DNA of 64,000 nucleotides from Oricola indica (GTDB lineage Bacteria > Pseudomonadota > Alphaproteobacteria > Rhizobiales > Rhizobiaceae): the NCBI RefSeq assembly GCF_019966595.1, contig NZ_JAINFJ010000003.1, positions 496,001 through 560,000 of the forward strand. Reading direction: 5' to 3'. A model generated the notes under the pieces. The model had not been told where the DNA came from. It did no database searches and saw only the letters and a list, made by a program, of their open reading frames with translations. A program made the position numbers and the translations under genes. Each line of letters begins with the position of its first letter. Within the stretch, counting starts at the first letter, position 1. Below are positions 18,337 through 27,470 of the stretch, one piece after another.

Positions 18337-19767
18337 TCAGCTCTTCAGGGCGCTGAGTTCCGGTGCGAATTCACGATCCGCTAGCAGAAGAACCGCGATG
18401 AAGAACGCGGTAGAGACCGTTACCGCAGCGACGAGCAGCGCGGTGGCGGTCCAACTGGATAGAAGGGCAACGCATGCCGAAGCTACGATGACTAGCGCGA
18501 TCGCGCCCAGCAGGATGCCTCTCAAGCTGCGTAGATAGTCCAAATTGTTCGCTCCTAGCTTGCGCAGCAGGTAGCCCAGTTGCATTGGTTCGACGATTAG
18601 ACCGCGCACAAACAATGCCGCCGCAGCATAAACCACCCCCAAGGGCGTCGCCGCAACCAACAGAATCGTACCAATCGCGGCGCGGAAGCTTGAGAACCAT
18701 AGCCGCGCCGACGGCTGACCGATGGCCACGATCGTCGATCCGTTGATGTAGTTTAGCGCCGTCAACAGCCCAGCACCGCCAAGGAAGGCGAGGATCGGCG
18801 CGACAGTTTCCCATTGCCGGCCCAATACAACCTCGACCAAGCTGTCGCGCAGTACGATGGTGAGCAGGAAAATCGGCACTATCGCCGCTCCGCCAAGCCG
18901 GACGATCCGCAGGAATATCTCCTTTAGCCGTTTCGGAGAAGACCGGTTGACCTCTGCCAAAACTGGCAGCGTGACCTTGGTGAGGGCTACGCCGACAACT
19001 TGCAGAAGCAGGTTCATCACCCGCATGCCCATAGAGAATATGCCTAGGGCGTCGACCCCCAGAAATAGGCCGACAAACATCTTTGGACTTTCGCGATTGT
19101 AATGCGTCAGCAGATCCGCACCAGTGATCGAAGCGCCGAAAGTGAGCATCTCGCGCGCCGCCTTGATGTCGAAGCCTATCCGAATTGACCATTCGAGCAT
19201 GACATAGGTCAGCGCAAGCGTCAGCACTGCGCCGCCTACCATCTGTACGACCAGCGCCCAATAGCCGAAGCCGGACAATACGAAGGGAAGGGCGACTAGT
19301 CCTGAAAGTAGATTGGCGATCAACGTACGCTTGGCGAGTGACTTCATCCGCAGATCGCGACGCAGCGCGCCGGTCAGCGTCGCCGTCAGGGAGGTGGCAA
19401 CAGTCCCAATGGCAAGTAGCGGGATGATCCCGGTGATCCGTGGCTCGCCGAAAACCCATGCAAGCTGCGCAGCAGAGACCGACAACGCGAAGCCAAGCGC
19501 CACCGAGATTAGCAGCGTTGTCCACACGGCGGTGCTGAACTCTCGTTCGTCCAGTTTAGTTTTTTGGACGATGACCGTATCCAGGCCAAACACGCCGATC
19601 TTGGCTGCAAAGCCAGCCAGCAGCGCGCCGGCGGAAAAGATGCCGAAGTCTTCCGGAGTTAGTATCCGCGCGAAGGCCAGTAGAAAAATCGTGCTGACCC
19701 CTTGCCCACCGACCTGCTCCACAGCCGACCAGATGACTGCCCCGAGTACTCGTTTCTTCCAGATCAT
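18337..19767 (-). CDS. Wzx-type oligosaccharide flippase
   Basis: A 476-residue membrane protein with about 12-14 hydrophobic segments and the N-terminal signature of the MOP/MATE polysaccharide exporters (FARILTPEDFGIFSAGALLAG). It should flip undecaprenyl-linked repeat units across the inner membrane. Its ATG at 19767 overlaps the sulfotransferase stop (ATGA), and the phosphatase-superfamily gene begins 11 bases past its end. Together with the polymerase gene this points to a Wzx/Wzy-dependent pathway. Confidence 0.87.
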   Translation of the reverse strand: MIWKKRVLGAVIWSAVEQVGGQGVSTIFLLAFARILTPEDFGIFSAGALLAGFAAKIGVFGLDTVIVQKTKLDEREFSTAVWTTLLISVALGFALSVSAAQLAWVFGEPRITGIIPLLAIGTVATSLTATLTGALRRDLRMKSLAKRTLIANLLSGLVALPFVLSGFGYWALVVQMVGGAVLTLALTYVMLEWSIRIGFDIKAAREMLTFGASITGADLLTHYNRESPKMFVGLFLGVDALGIFSMGMRVMNLLLQVVGVALTKVTLPVLAEVNRSSPKRLKEIFLRIVRLGGAAIVPIFLLTIVLRDSLVEVVLGRQWETVAPILAFLGGAGLLTALNYINGSTIVAIGQPSARLWFSSFRAAIGTILLVAATPLGVVYAAAALFVRGLIVEPMQLGYLLRKLGANNLDYLRSLRGILLGAIALVIVASACVALLSSWTATALLVAAVTVSTAFFIAVLLLADREFAPELSALKS

Positions 19768-20450
19768 TCGAGTATCTGAAATCTTGGCAGCGCTCCGATT
19801 CTTTCGTCCAGCGCAGCATAAGTGCGTTCGAAACGGACCTTGGTAGCGGCGTCGAACTCACTCACTCCAACCCGTGGCCTGCGAGGTGGCAGCGTTATCG
19901 GGATCCCGCAAAACGCCGACAGGTCATCGGAATAGTCCCATAGCGCATCGTAGTGAATGATCGCTCGCGGCACCCCGGAAAGGCTGAGCCATCCATCGAT
20001 CTGCTCCTCAAAGCGCAAAACGTCCTTTTCGCCGAGGTCCTCAAAGCGGCCAGACGCATGTAGGTGCTCGAAATGCTCTTCTATCCAATCCTCGCCGTAG
20101 CGGTTACGGCAGGACACGACCGAGAGCGCGGCATCAGATGCGGAGCCGAAGACGAAGACCACCTTCGTCCCGAGGCCGCGCGGCATTGACTGGGCAAGAT
20201 CGTGGGTCTTGTAAACTACCCCCTGAGCGAAGCTAGTTTCATCTAGGTTCCACGCATAGTCTGAGACCACTCTGATCCCAAGACCTTGGAACGGGCCAAA
20301 CCGCCTCTTGGCCATGCTTTCGCGTAGAGCATCCCAAATTAAAGTCGAGCCCGATCGCCCCATGCTCGCGACGATCAAAGGCGAACGGCTGCTCGGAAAC
20401 ACTCGTTGTAACAAGCGTTTGGTTCGGAGCCTGAGTTTGGATGAGATCAT
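19764..20450 (-). CDS. Sulfotransferase family protein
   Basis: A 228-residue protein with the PAPS-binding 5-prime phosphosulfate loop SMGRSGSTLIWDAL (residues 29-42). A 3-prime-phosphate-binding segment is suggested by VVFVFGSASDAALSVVSCRNR. It is short for the family but covers the core fold. It would transfer sulfate from PAPS to a sugar or lipid. Four-base overlap with the flippase gene implies coupled expression and a substrate within this polymer pathway. No PAPS-synthesis gene is in the window. Confidence 0.75.
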   Translation of the reverse strand: MISSKLRLRTKRLLQRVFPSSRSPLIVASMGRSGSTLIWDALRESMAKRRFGPFQGLGIRVVSDYAWNLDETSFAQGVVYKTHDLAQSMPRGLGTKVVFVFGSASDAALSVVSCRNRYGEDWIEEHFEHLHASGRFEDLGEKDVLRFEEQIDGWLSLSGVPRAIIHYDALWDYSDDLSAFCGIPITLPPRRPRVGVSEFDAATKVRFERTYAALDERIGALPRFQILE

Positions 20451-20578
20451 TTCAATTCAAGTGAACAGGAGTCACACCAGAGCTATAAGTCCGGCACCGT
20501 TTGGCTTTGCGCGAACATGAAATTGATCGTCGCCATCCGTTGTTAGGGCCTCGAAAAACTCATTCCTGCAGCAAACGC

Positions 20579-20598
20579 CCGATAATGTAAACTATCGG
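20579..20598. repeat. Short inverted repeat CCGATA / TATCGG
   Basis: CCGATA (20579-20584) and TATCGG (20593-20598) with an 8-base loop, in the 273-base gap upstream of the sulfotransferase gene and downstream of the VanZ-like gene. It has no T-run, so it may be an operator rather than a terminator. Nothing else is seen in the gap. Confidence 0.3.
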
Positions 20599-20670
20599 TT
20601 GGCTTATTCGAGAGTGGCGATCCGCAGTCCAGCGGCTAAACAGTGGACATTTGAGCGGTAATCATCGCCC

Positions 20671-21026
20671 CTACAGACCGGCAGTCGCCGCCGCACGGAC
20701 TGTAAACGCTGCCAGTCCGACCGTCACGCCGATATGCTTGCAATCCAGTCGCTGAAGCTCATCTCGCGACCGACGGGCCTCTGAACGAATTCTAGGAGAC
20801 CGCCGGCAGTAACCATCAGTGCCGCCAACAGGCCGGCGGGCGTCCATAGGCACGCGCCGATTAAGGTCAGGCAAGAAAGGGTCGCCGCATGCAGGAGATG
20901 ATCGCTGCGGACCGACAGCAGCGTCAGTTTCGCAGTCGGCGGCGACAAGACCAGTCCGTAGACCAGTGCCAGCGCCATGCCGCCGGCGAACAGGCACTTC
21001 AGGCCAAGCCAGGCAGACGAAGACAT
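20671..21026 (-). pseudogene. VanZ-like small membrane protein, frameshifted near its end
   Basis: From ATG at 21026 a 100-residue frame shows the VanZ-like layout: a first membrane segment, SDHLLHAATLSCLTLIGACL, a third segment, then LEFVQRPVGREMSFSDWIAS. It stops at 20724 just where the last membrane helix should begin. A one-base shift gives VTVGLAAFTVRAAATAGL and a stop at 20671, which restores a normal VanZ C-terminus. It is therefore either a recently broken gene, a sequencing error, or a shortened but working protein. It lies 36 bases past fcl in the polysaccharide locus. Confidence 0.65.
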
Positions 21027-21062
21027 CGAGGTTAGCTACACCCGCAGGAACAAACCGCCGGC

Positions 21063-22025
21063 TCATACAAACCGCAGCGCATCCGGCTCGCTCTCCAGGA
21101 ACCAGCGATAGGTGTCGGCAAGGCCCTCCTGCAAAGAAATGGCGTGGCTCCAACCCAGCGCATGTAGGCGCGAGGAGTCGGCCAGCTTGCGCGGCGTTCC
21201 GTCCGGTTTCGATGCGTCGAACACAAGCTCGCCGTCGTAGTCGACCACCGCCTTGATCGCCTCGGCGAGAGCTTGGATCGATACTTCTTCGCCGGTGCCA
21301 CAATTGACATGCATCTCCCCGGAATAGGTCTGCATCAGGAAAACCAGTGCATCGGCGAGATCGTCGACATGCATGAATTCGCGAAGCGGCGCGCCCGACC
21401 CCCAGACAGTCATCGACGGCGCGTTTTTTCGCTTCGCGTCGTGCGCCTTTCGCATCAGGGCGGGAAGGACATGGCTGGTTTCCAGATCGAAATTGTCGCC
21501 CGGCCCGTAAAGATTAGTCGGCTGCGCAGCTATGAAGTCCGATCCATGCTGCCTGCGATAGGCTTGGCAGAGCTTGATCCCGGCGATCTTTGCAATCGCA
21601 TACCATTCATTGGTCGGCTCCAGCGGCCCCGTCAGCAGCGCTTCCTCCGGGATCGGCTGAGGACTGAGCTTCGGATAGATGCAGGTCGAGCCGAGCAGAA
21701 GCAGTTTCTCAACGCCAAACTCGTGAGCTGCATGGATGACATTCGCCTCGATCATCAGATTGTCATAAAGGAAATCAGCTGGAAAACGATCGTTGGCCGC
21801 GATGCCGCCGACCTTTGCAGCTGCAAGGAAGATCGCTTGCGGCTTATTTTTCTCCATCCACCGCCGCACTTCGGCTTGATCGCGAAGATCCAGGTCTCCG
21901 CTTGAAGCGGTTAACAATTCGACATTCTCGTGTTCCAGACGTCGCACGAGCGCCGCTCCGACCATACCGCGATGACCGGCGACAAAAATTTTCTGGCCGG
22001 AGAATTCGTACAAAATGTCGCTCAT
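21063..22025 (-). CDS. fcl: GDP-L-fucose synthase
   Basis: A 320-residue extended SDR that converts GDP-4-keto-6-deoxymannose to GDP-L-fucose by epimerisation and NADPH reduction. Visible are FVAGHRGMVGAALVRRL (cofactor loop), KVGGIAANDRFPADFLYDN, LGSTCIYPKLSPQPIPEE with the catalytic Ser/Cys region, and the Tyr-Lys pair in NEWYAIAKIAG. Length and motifs fit the WcaG/Fcl family throughout. With gmd and manC it completes the GDP-fucose pathway. Start ATG at 22025, 7 bases after the GT2 stop. Confidence 0.95.
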   Translation of the reverse strand: MSDILYEFSGQKIFVAGHRGMVGAALVRRLEHENVELLTASSGDLDLRDQAEVRRWMEKNKPQAIFLAAAKVGGIAANDRFPADFLYDNLMIEANVIHAAHEFGVEKLLLLGSTCIYPKLSPQPIPEEALLTGPLEPTNEWYAIAKIAGIKLCQAYRRQHGSDFIAAQPTNLYGPGDNFDLETSHVLPALMRKAHDAKRKNAPSMTVWGSGAPLREFMHVDDLADALVFLMQTYSGEMHVNCGTGEEVSIQALAEAIKAVVDYDGELVFDASKPDGTPRKLADSSRLHALGWSHAISLQEGLADTYRWFLESEPDALRFV

Positions 22026-22032
22026 CTGACCG

Positions 22033-22788
22033 TCATGAGTGGGACACGCCGACGAACTGCCCGAGTTTTCTGGCGGGCTTAGCGATCAGCGCGTAGTCTA
22101 TGAAGCCGACACCCAGCCACCTGCGGCGAGCACGCATGGCTTCCCAGTTATGTGCCAGATGAGCCGACAGACTTGTCGTGCTCCGGCCGCCCTGCTGCAT
22201 GTCGATCAACACGTGGTCGATCGCGGTGATCGAATGGTCATTCAACTCGACGGCACGCAGCATCCAATCATAGTCCGACGCCGTCTTGAGCGAGAGATCG
22301 AAAGCTCCCACCCGCTCTGCGACCGCGCGGCGCACGTAAAAAGTCGGATGGGCCGGCATCCAGCCCGTTCGAAAGCCGCGCGGAGGCCGCGCCTCAGCGC
22401 GCCATCGGCGCACCGGTTTCCGGGTGACGTGATCCGCGACGAAATCGAGATGACCATGCACGATGTCGGCCTTTCCCAACCCATCAGCGATGCGTGAGAG
22501 TGCGGTGCTGTCATGATAGGAATCGTCAGAGTTGAGGACGCCAACCGCATCGCCGGTGAAACGCTCAAGGCCCTTGTTCAAGCCATCATACATGCCATCG
22601 TCGGCTTCCGAGATCAGCGTGATTTGGTCGCTTGCAAAGGACCGAACGATATCGACGGTCCCATCCTGCGACGCCCCATCAATGACGATCATTTCCTTTT
22701 CTTTGTGGTCCTGTGCCAGGAAGCTCTCAATCGTATGCGAGATCGTGGCGGACGAATTGTAGGATACGGTAAGAACAGAGATTTTCAT
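22033..22788 (-). CDS. Glycosyltransferase family 2 (WcaE-like)
   Basis: A 251-residue GT-A transferase beginning MKISVLTVSYNSSATI, with MIVIDGASQDGTVD, the EADDGMYDGLNKGL motif and GVLNSDDSYHD, all typical of the colanic-acid WcaE group. The frame is open to a TTG at 22830, but ATG at 22788 matches the family start and is preferred. It lies immediately upstream of fcl. The WcaE likeness and the fucose genes beside it make a fucosyltransferase plausible, which is inference. Confidence 0.85.
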   Translation of the reverse strand: MKISVLTVSYNSSATISHTIESFLAQDHKEKEMIVIDGASQDGTVDIVRSFASDQITLISEADDGMYDGLNKGLERFTGDAVGVLNSDDSYHDSTALSRIADGLGKADIVHGHLDFVADHVTRKPVRRWRAEARPPRGFRTGWMPAHPTFYVRRAVAERVGAFDLSLKTASDYDWMLRAVELNDHSITAIDHVLIDMQQGGRSTTSLSAHLAHNWEAMRARRRWLGVGFIDYALIAKPARKLGQFVGVSHS

Positions 22789-22909
22789 CGCCGTACCGAC
22801 ATTTGCGCCGTGGTGCCGAACGTAAACCAAGCTCGGAGCTCTTTCTCGCCGCGATTCCTAGGCAAACGGATCCCACTAAAAACGGCCCCGGTGTCCGGGC
22901 ATCGAGCGC

Positions 22910-24331
22910 TCACGCGACTTCTGCTCGATCGTTGCGGTTATAGCGATCCTCAAGGCGGATAATATCATCCTCGCCGAGATAACTTCCGGTTTGTACTTCG
23001 ATCAGCACGACCGGCTCCTCGCCTCGGTTGGAAAGGCGATGAACGGCACCAAGAGGCACATAGACCGACTGGTTCGGCTCCATGATACGCTTAACGCCGT
23101 CTATCTCCACGTCAGGATGCCCCTGAACGACGATCCAGTGTTCAGCGCGATAACGGTGCTTCTGCAGAGACAGGACTCCGCCCGGCTTCACGACGATCCT
23201 CTTTACCTGATAGCCATCATCGAAATCGAGACGCTCATAGTTGCCCCACGGCCTGAAAATCTTCAAAGCCTCGGTGGCTTCCGTCCAGTCTTCCTTTTCA
23301 AGACGCGCGACCAGCGGCTTGACGTCTTCGGCGCGATCTTTGGGCATTACCAAAACGCAGTCACGCGTCGCGACGACAACCATATCTTCCGCACCGATCA
23401 CCGTAGTTAATCGGCCCTCGGAGTGAATTACATTGTTCCGACCATCGAGGACAACGCCGCTGCCGACAACCGCGTTCCCATTGTCATCGGCTTCAACGGT
23501 TGTAGAAACCGCACTCCAGCTTCCGACATCCGACCAAGCGTAATCGACCGGCATTACAGCCGCCTTGTCGGTTCGTTCCATCACGGCATAGTCGAATGCA
23601 ATCGATGGCGATGCTCCGAATGCATCGGCATCGAGCCGCAAGAAATCTAGATCGTTCGTTGCGCCCTCATGCGCCTTGGTGACGGCCTTGAGTGTTTCCG
23701 TTTCATACCGACCCACTTCATCGATCAGCACATCGGCACGGAAGGCGAAATTACCACTGTTCCATAAATAGCCGTCATCCACGTATCGCCGTGCATGTTC
23801 GCGATCAGGCTTTTCAACAAACCGGTCGACCTTGCATGCGTTGCCGAGCGAATGCCCGGGTAGAATGTAACCGTAGGCGGTCGAAGGTTGTGTTGGTTTG
23901 ACCCCAAAGGTCACCAGATGTCCTGCTTCAATGTCGTCGCTGGCTGCATCAACGGCAGCGACAAAAGCGTTGGCGTCGGGAATGAAATGATCGGCAGCGA
24001 GCACGAGGACACGTGCACTTGTCGATCGTCGCAATGCCTGAAGCGCACCGGCGACGATCGCGGCGCAGGAGTTGCGCGCTACCGGCTCCAAGAGGATATC
24101 GGCTTCGACGCCGATTTCGAGAAGGTCCTCAGCAAGGAGAAACCGGTGGTCGTCGGAGCCGACAATGATAGGCTGCGGATCGAATAGATCCGAGCGACAG
24201 CGCAGTACCGTCTCCTGGAACAATGAGTGCTCGCTGCCGAATGACAAGAACTGCTTCGGTTTCGACTGTCGCGACACTGGCCAGAGCCGTGTGCCTGCGC
24301 CACCGCTCAGAATGATCGGAATGATGGTCAT
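22910..24331 (-). CDS. manC: Mannose-1-phosphate guanylyltransferase / mannose-6-phosphate isomerase
   Basis: A 473-residue bifunctional protein. The N-terminal nucleotidyltransferase carries LSGGAGTRLWPVSRQSKPKQ and the VEKP segment (RFVEKPDREHARRY). The C-terminal cupin isomerase domain has RPWGNYERLD and VKPGGVLSLQKHRYRAEHW with the metal-binding Q/H/E set. It makes GDP-mannose, the precursor of GDP-fucose. A GTG nine codons earlier (24358) is possible; ATG at 24331 lies directly before the first strand. The names cpsB, xanB and algA are used for the same family. Between this gene and gmd there are only about 36 bases. Confidence 0.94.
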   Translation of the reverse strand: MTIIPIILSGGAGTRLWPVSRQSKPKQFLSFGSEHSLFQETVLRCRSDLFDPQPIIVGSDDHRFLLAEDLLEIGVEADILLEPVARNSCAAIVAGALQALRRSTSARVLVLAADHFIPDANAFVAAVDAASDDIEAGHLVTFGVKPTQPSTAYGYILPGHSLGNACKVDRFVEKPDREHARRYVDDGYLWNSGNFAFRADVLIDEVGRYETETLKAVTKAHEGATNDLDFLRLDADAFGASPSIAFDYAVMERTDKAAVMPVDYAWSDVGSWSAVSTTVEADDNGNAVVGSGVVLDGRNNVIHSEGRLTTVIGAEDMVVVATRDCVLVMPKDRAEDVKPLVARLEKEDWTEATEALKIFRPWGNYERLDFDDGYQVKRIVVKPGGVLSLQKHRYRAEHWIVVQGHPDVEIDGVKRIMEPNQSVYVPLGAVHRLSNRGEEPVVLIEVQTGSYLGEDDIIRLEDRYNRNDRAEVA

Positions 24332-24367
24332 TTCTTCACTATTTGCGATCGCTACCACAAGATCGGC

Positions 24368-25459
24368 TTATTCAGCGGCATGCCGATCATGCTCTTCGTC
24401 GAGACGACGCCATTCGGCTTCACGCCTGACCGTATCCAGATCCGAACGCACCATCTCGTGCACCATATCTGTAAGCGACGTCTTCGCCTCCCAGCCTAGG
24501 ACCTGCTTCGCTTTGGTCGGATTTCCGATGAGGAGATCGACCTCGGTCGGACGAAAGTAATGCGGATCGACCGAAACGAGGACCCTGCCCGTCTTCTGCT
24601 CCACGCCGATCTCGTCGACACCGGTGCCTTTCCATTCGATTCCAATTCCGACCTCGCCGAATGCCGCCTCGACAAAGTCTCGAACTGAAACCGCGCTGCC
24701 TGTCGCCAGCACATAGTCATCAGGCACATCCCGCTGGACAATGCGCCACATACCCTCGACATAATCTTTGGCATGCCCCCAATCACGCTTGGCATCGAGA
24801 TTTCCAAGAAAGAGCCGGTCCTGCAGCCCAAGCGAAATAGAGGCCACGCCCCGAGTGATCTTCCTCGTCACAAAGGTCTCGCCGCGCAGCGGGCTTTCAT
24901 GATTGAAAAGGATGCCGTTCGACGCATGGATATCGTATGCTTCGCGGTAGTTGACGGCGATCCAATAGGCGTAGAGCTTTGCCGCCGCATAGGGCGAACG
25001 CGGATAAAACGGCGTTGTTTCCGACTGCGGTATTTCCTGCACCTTGCCGTAAAGCTCGGATGTGGACGCCTGGTAGAAGCGCGTCTTCTCTTTAAGCCCC
25101 AACAGGCGGATCGCTTCGAGTAGTCGCAACGTACCAAGTGCATCGGCATTCGCCGTATACTCCGCAGTTTCAAAGCTCACCTGGACATGCGACTGAGCGG
25201 CCAAATTGTAGACCTCGTCGGGCTGGACCTCCTGGACGATGCGAATGAGATTGGTCGCGTCGGTCAAGTCGCCATAGTGAAGCTTCAGACGAACATCGCG
25301 TTCGTGAGGATCCTGATAGAGATGATCGATTCGTCCGGTATTAAATGACGAAGCGCGCCGTTTGACTCCATGTACGTGATAGCCCTTTTCAAGCAACAAC
25401 TCGGCAAGGTAAGCGCCGTCCTGGCCTGTAATGCCTGTTATGAGCGCCGTTTTGGTCAT
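24368..25459 (-). CDS. gmd: GDP-mannose 4,6-dehydratase
   Basis: A 363-residue extended [23 protein letters not shown] is the NADP-binding loop, [17 protein letters not shown] holds the catalytic Thr/Ser-Glu region, and [15 protein letters not shown] the Tyr-Lys pair. [18 protein letters not shown] is characteristic of Gmd. It converts GDP-mannose to GDP-4-keto-6-deoxymannose, the substrate of the fcl product. First biosynthetic gene after the MarR-type regulator gene, with 34 bases between them, so probably under the same promoter. Confidence 0.96.
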   Translation of the reverse strand: MTKTALITGITGQDGAYLAELLLEKGYHVHGVKRRASSFNTGRIDHLYQDPHERDVRLKLHYGDLTDATNLIRIVQEVQPDEVYNLAAQSHVQVSFETAEYTANADALGTLRLLEAIRLLGLKEKTRFYQASTSELYGKVQEIPQSETTPFYPRSPYAAAKLYAYWIAVNYREAYDIHASNGILFNHESPLRGETFVTRKITRGVASISLGLQDRLFLGNLDAKRDWGHAKDYVEGMWRIVQRDVPDDYVLATGSAVSVRDFVEAAFGEVGIGIEWKGTGVDEIGVEQKTGRVLVSVDPHYFRPTEVDLLIGNPTKAKQVLGWEAKTSLTDMVHEMVRSDLDTVRREAEWRRLDEEHDRHAAE

Positions 25460-25493
25460 CTGAGTTCCATCCTTACTGGATCTATCTTGGACA

Positions 25494-25859
25494 CTAATCG
25501 CTCATAAGCGAAATATTTTGGACGCTCTGCTCTCCCTGGAGCATCTCAATTTCGCGTTTCAACGACTCGTATTCGCGAAGCTTGCGCCGCAGAAACCGCG
25601 AGGTCAGCGCCGCTTTTTCGGATATCCCCTTGGGCGTCAGCAGGTAGGCATATCTGAGCTTGTTGTCGGCGGCGCGGAAGTTATTGACCTTCACATGCCC
25701 CTTTTCGATCAGCGCATTAAGACAAAAATTCACGGCACCCAGGCTCACACCCAGTTGCCGGGCGATATCCCGCTGCGAACAATCGGGATTGTCTTCGAGC
25801 ATTCTGAGCACTCGAAAGCGGACATCCTCGCGCTGTTCGCTGATCCTGTCTGATGTCAT
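25494..25859 (-). CDS. MarR-family EPS-associated transcriptional regulator
   Basis: A 121-residue winged helix-turn-helix protein: [20 protein letters not shown] is the first part of the [23 protein letters not shown] the recognition helix, then [19 protein letters not shown] in the wing and a C-terminal coiled coil. This is the MarR subfamily found in EPS loci of many proteobacteria. ATG at 25859 begins the family-typical N-terminus; the frame extends 22 codons further up without similarity. It may control the genes that follow. A perfect palindrome lies at 25971-25984, 112 bases before its start. Confidence 0.85.
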   Translation of the reverse strand: MTSDRISEQREDVRFRVLRMLEDNPDCSQRDIARQLGVSLGAVNFCLNALIEKGHVKVNNFRAADNKLRYAYLLTPKGISEKAALTSRFLRRKLREYESLKREIEMLQGEQSVQNISLMSD

Positions 25860-25970
25860 CGAGGAGAAAGAATGAGCTGGGAGATCGACAAAAGCTACCG
25901 CAGCGAGGGTCGCTTCAACGACCACTCGTGATCAGCTTTTCGGCAATATGTGCGAAACGACATCGTAAGC

Positions 25971-25984
25971 GTTCACGCGTGAAC
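25971..25984. promoter_or_regulatory. Perfect 14-bp palindrome, candidate operator of the MarR-type regulator
   Basis: GTTCACGCGTGAAC is its own reverse complement. It lies in the 216-base gap between the glycosylphosphotransferase gene and the MarR-type regulator gene, upstream of the latter. MarR proteins bind palindromes of this size. The match to this regulator is inferred from position only. Confidence 0.5.
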
Positions 25985-26075
25985 ACTAACTCCTCCGCGT
26001 GGACTTGCAACTCCAAATTCTTCGCAGGTATCGGTTTAAGCCAACAATCTGACCGCTGTGCGACAGGCGACCGTC

Positions 26076-27386
26076 TTACTTGGACCCGACCCCTCGAATC
26101 ATCGTCTCGATGGTGCGTAGAACGATCAGGCAATCGAGCCAGAAGGACAGGTACTTGATGTAGAAAAAATCGTAATAGAGCTTCTCAAGTACGTCATCGG
26201 AAGCAACCACATGGCCCTGATTGACCTGCGCCCAGCCCGAAATCCCCGGACGCACCACGTGACGATAGCGATAGAAGGGCAATTCCTCCTCGTACCAGAC
26301 GGACAAAGGCACCGCCTCTGGACGCGGACCGATCCAGCTCATCTCGCCTTTCAGGATATTGATGATCTGCGGCAGTTCGTCGATGCGGTATTTGCGCAGG
26401 ACCTTGCCGACCGACGTGATGCGGCCATCGTCATCCTTGGTCTGCGCCGCCTCCCGGTCACCGTGACCGGATTTATTATCGGTCATGGTGCGGAACTTGT
26501 AGACAATGATTTCCTCGCCGCGATAGCCGACCCGCGGCTGTCGAAAAAAGACAGGGCCATCGGATGTCAAACGGATCATCGGGCCTACGACCGCCAGGAC
26601 CAGGCCGAAAAAAGGCAGAAGGATCAAGGCCGCCACCCAGTCGACGACCTGTTTCGCCTGGATATAGATCAGATTAGGCAGGAGCGACCCGAAAGTATTC
26701 TCGGAAAGATGTTCGATCTGCACGCGGCCAGTCAGCGATTCCATCACCTGCTTGGTGTGATAGACGGGAACGCCTCGAAGAGTCGTATCGGCCAGAAACT
26801 TTTCCCATTCATCGCTCAAATCGGAGCGAAGGTCAGCGACGATGCCCCCGACATGCGGCAACGGACTATCCGGGGCGGGCAGCGCCGTCCAGCGCACCCT
26901 GTCTATCGCCAGCACGTCATCGGCATTGCCGCCCGGCACGACCGCGAGATGCGGGCGAACCACGCGTTCATTGATCCACTGGATCACCGTGAACCAGCCA
27001 AGCGCGAAGACATAGCTCGCAATCAGGATGAAGCGGCTATAGTCGAAACGGAAGATCAGGAATGTGACAGCGAGCGCGGCATAGGGCAAGCTCACCGTGA
27101 CAAGCGTATAGGCCCCCGTCTGGATACCCGGGAAACTATAAAGTCGCCGGACGAGAATGAACGCGGCGATCACTGCGATGCTGGCCCCTGTTGCGGCAAA
27201 AAAGACCGTATCCGGCATCCGCCCGAAGATCTGATACTGCCCCCTCAGGAGCACCGGCACGACAACGCAGAGCAGAAGCGCGATCGGCAATTGAAACCGC
27301 ATCCGCATGACGAAACGCGGTATTCGACTTTCTCGGCCGCGCGTCGTCTCCGAGCGAGCATGGTACAACGAGAAAGAAGTGTTCAT
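26076..27386 (-). CDS. Exopolysaccharide polyprenyl glycosylphosphotransferase (initiating sugar transferase)
   Basis: A 436-residue protein with four to five N-terminal membrane segments (residues about 30-140), a central variable domain, another hydrophobic segment (about 255-280) and the catalytic PF02397 domain: VYKFRTMTDNKSG, KYRIDELPQIINILKGEMSW, IGPRPE and VRPGISGWAQVNQG. This WbaP/CpsE architecture transfers a sugar-1-phosphate to undecaprenyl phosphate and starts the repeat unit. The sugar is probably Gal or Glc by family habit. It follows the NusG-like gene by 84 bases. Confidence 0.92.
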   Translation of the reverse strand: MNTSFSLYHARSETTRGRESRIPRFVMRMRFQLPIALLLCVVVPVLLRGQYQIFGRMPDTVFFAATGASIAVIAAFILVRRLYSFPGIQTGAYTLVTVSLPYAALAVTFLIFRFDYSRFILIASYVFALGWFTVIQWINERVVRPHLAVVPGGNADDVLAIDRVRWTALPAPDSPLPHVGGIVADLRSDLSDEWEKFLADTTLRGVPVYHTKQVMESLTGRVQIEHLSENTFGSLLPNLIYIQAKQVVDWVAALILLPFFGLVLAVVGPMIRLTSDGPVFFRQPRVGYRGEEIIVYKFRTMTDNKSGHGDREAAQTKDDDGRITSVGKVLRKYRIDELPQIINILKGEMSWIGPRPEAVPLSVWYEEELPFYRYRHVVRPGISGWAQVNQGHVVASDDVLEKLYYDFFYIKYLSFWLDCLIVLRTIETMIRGVGSK

Positions 27387-27470
27387 CTTTTCGGTCCGTT
27401 TTCTCCATCCGCCGCTTGCGCCCAGATGATACTTTCGGGTCCGGCCGCTGCTTTTCGGCCGGTTGAAATG

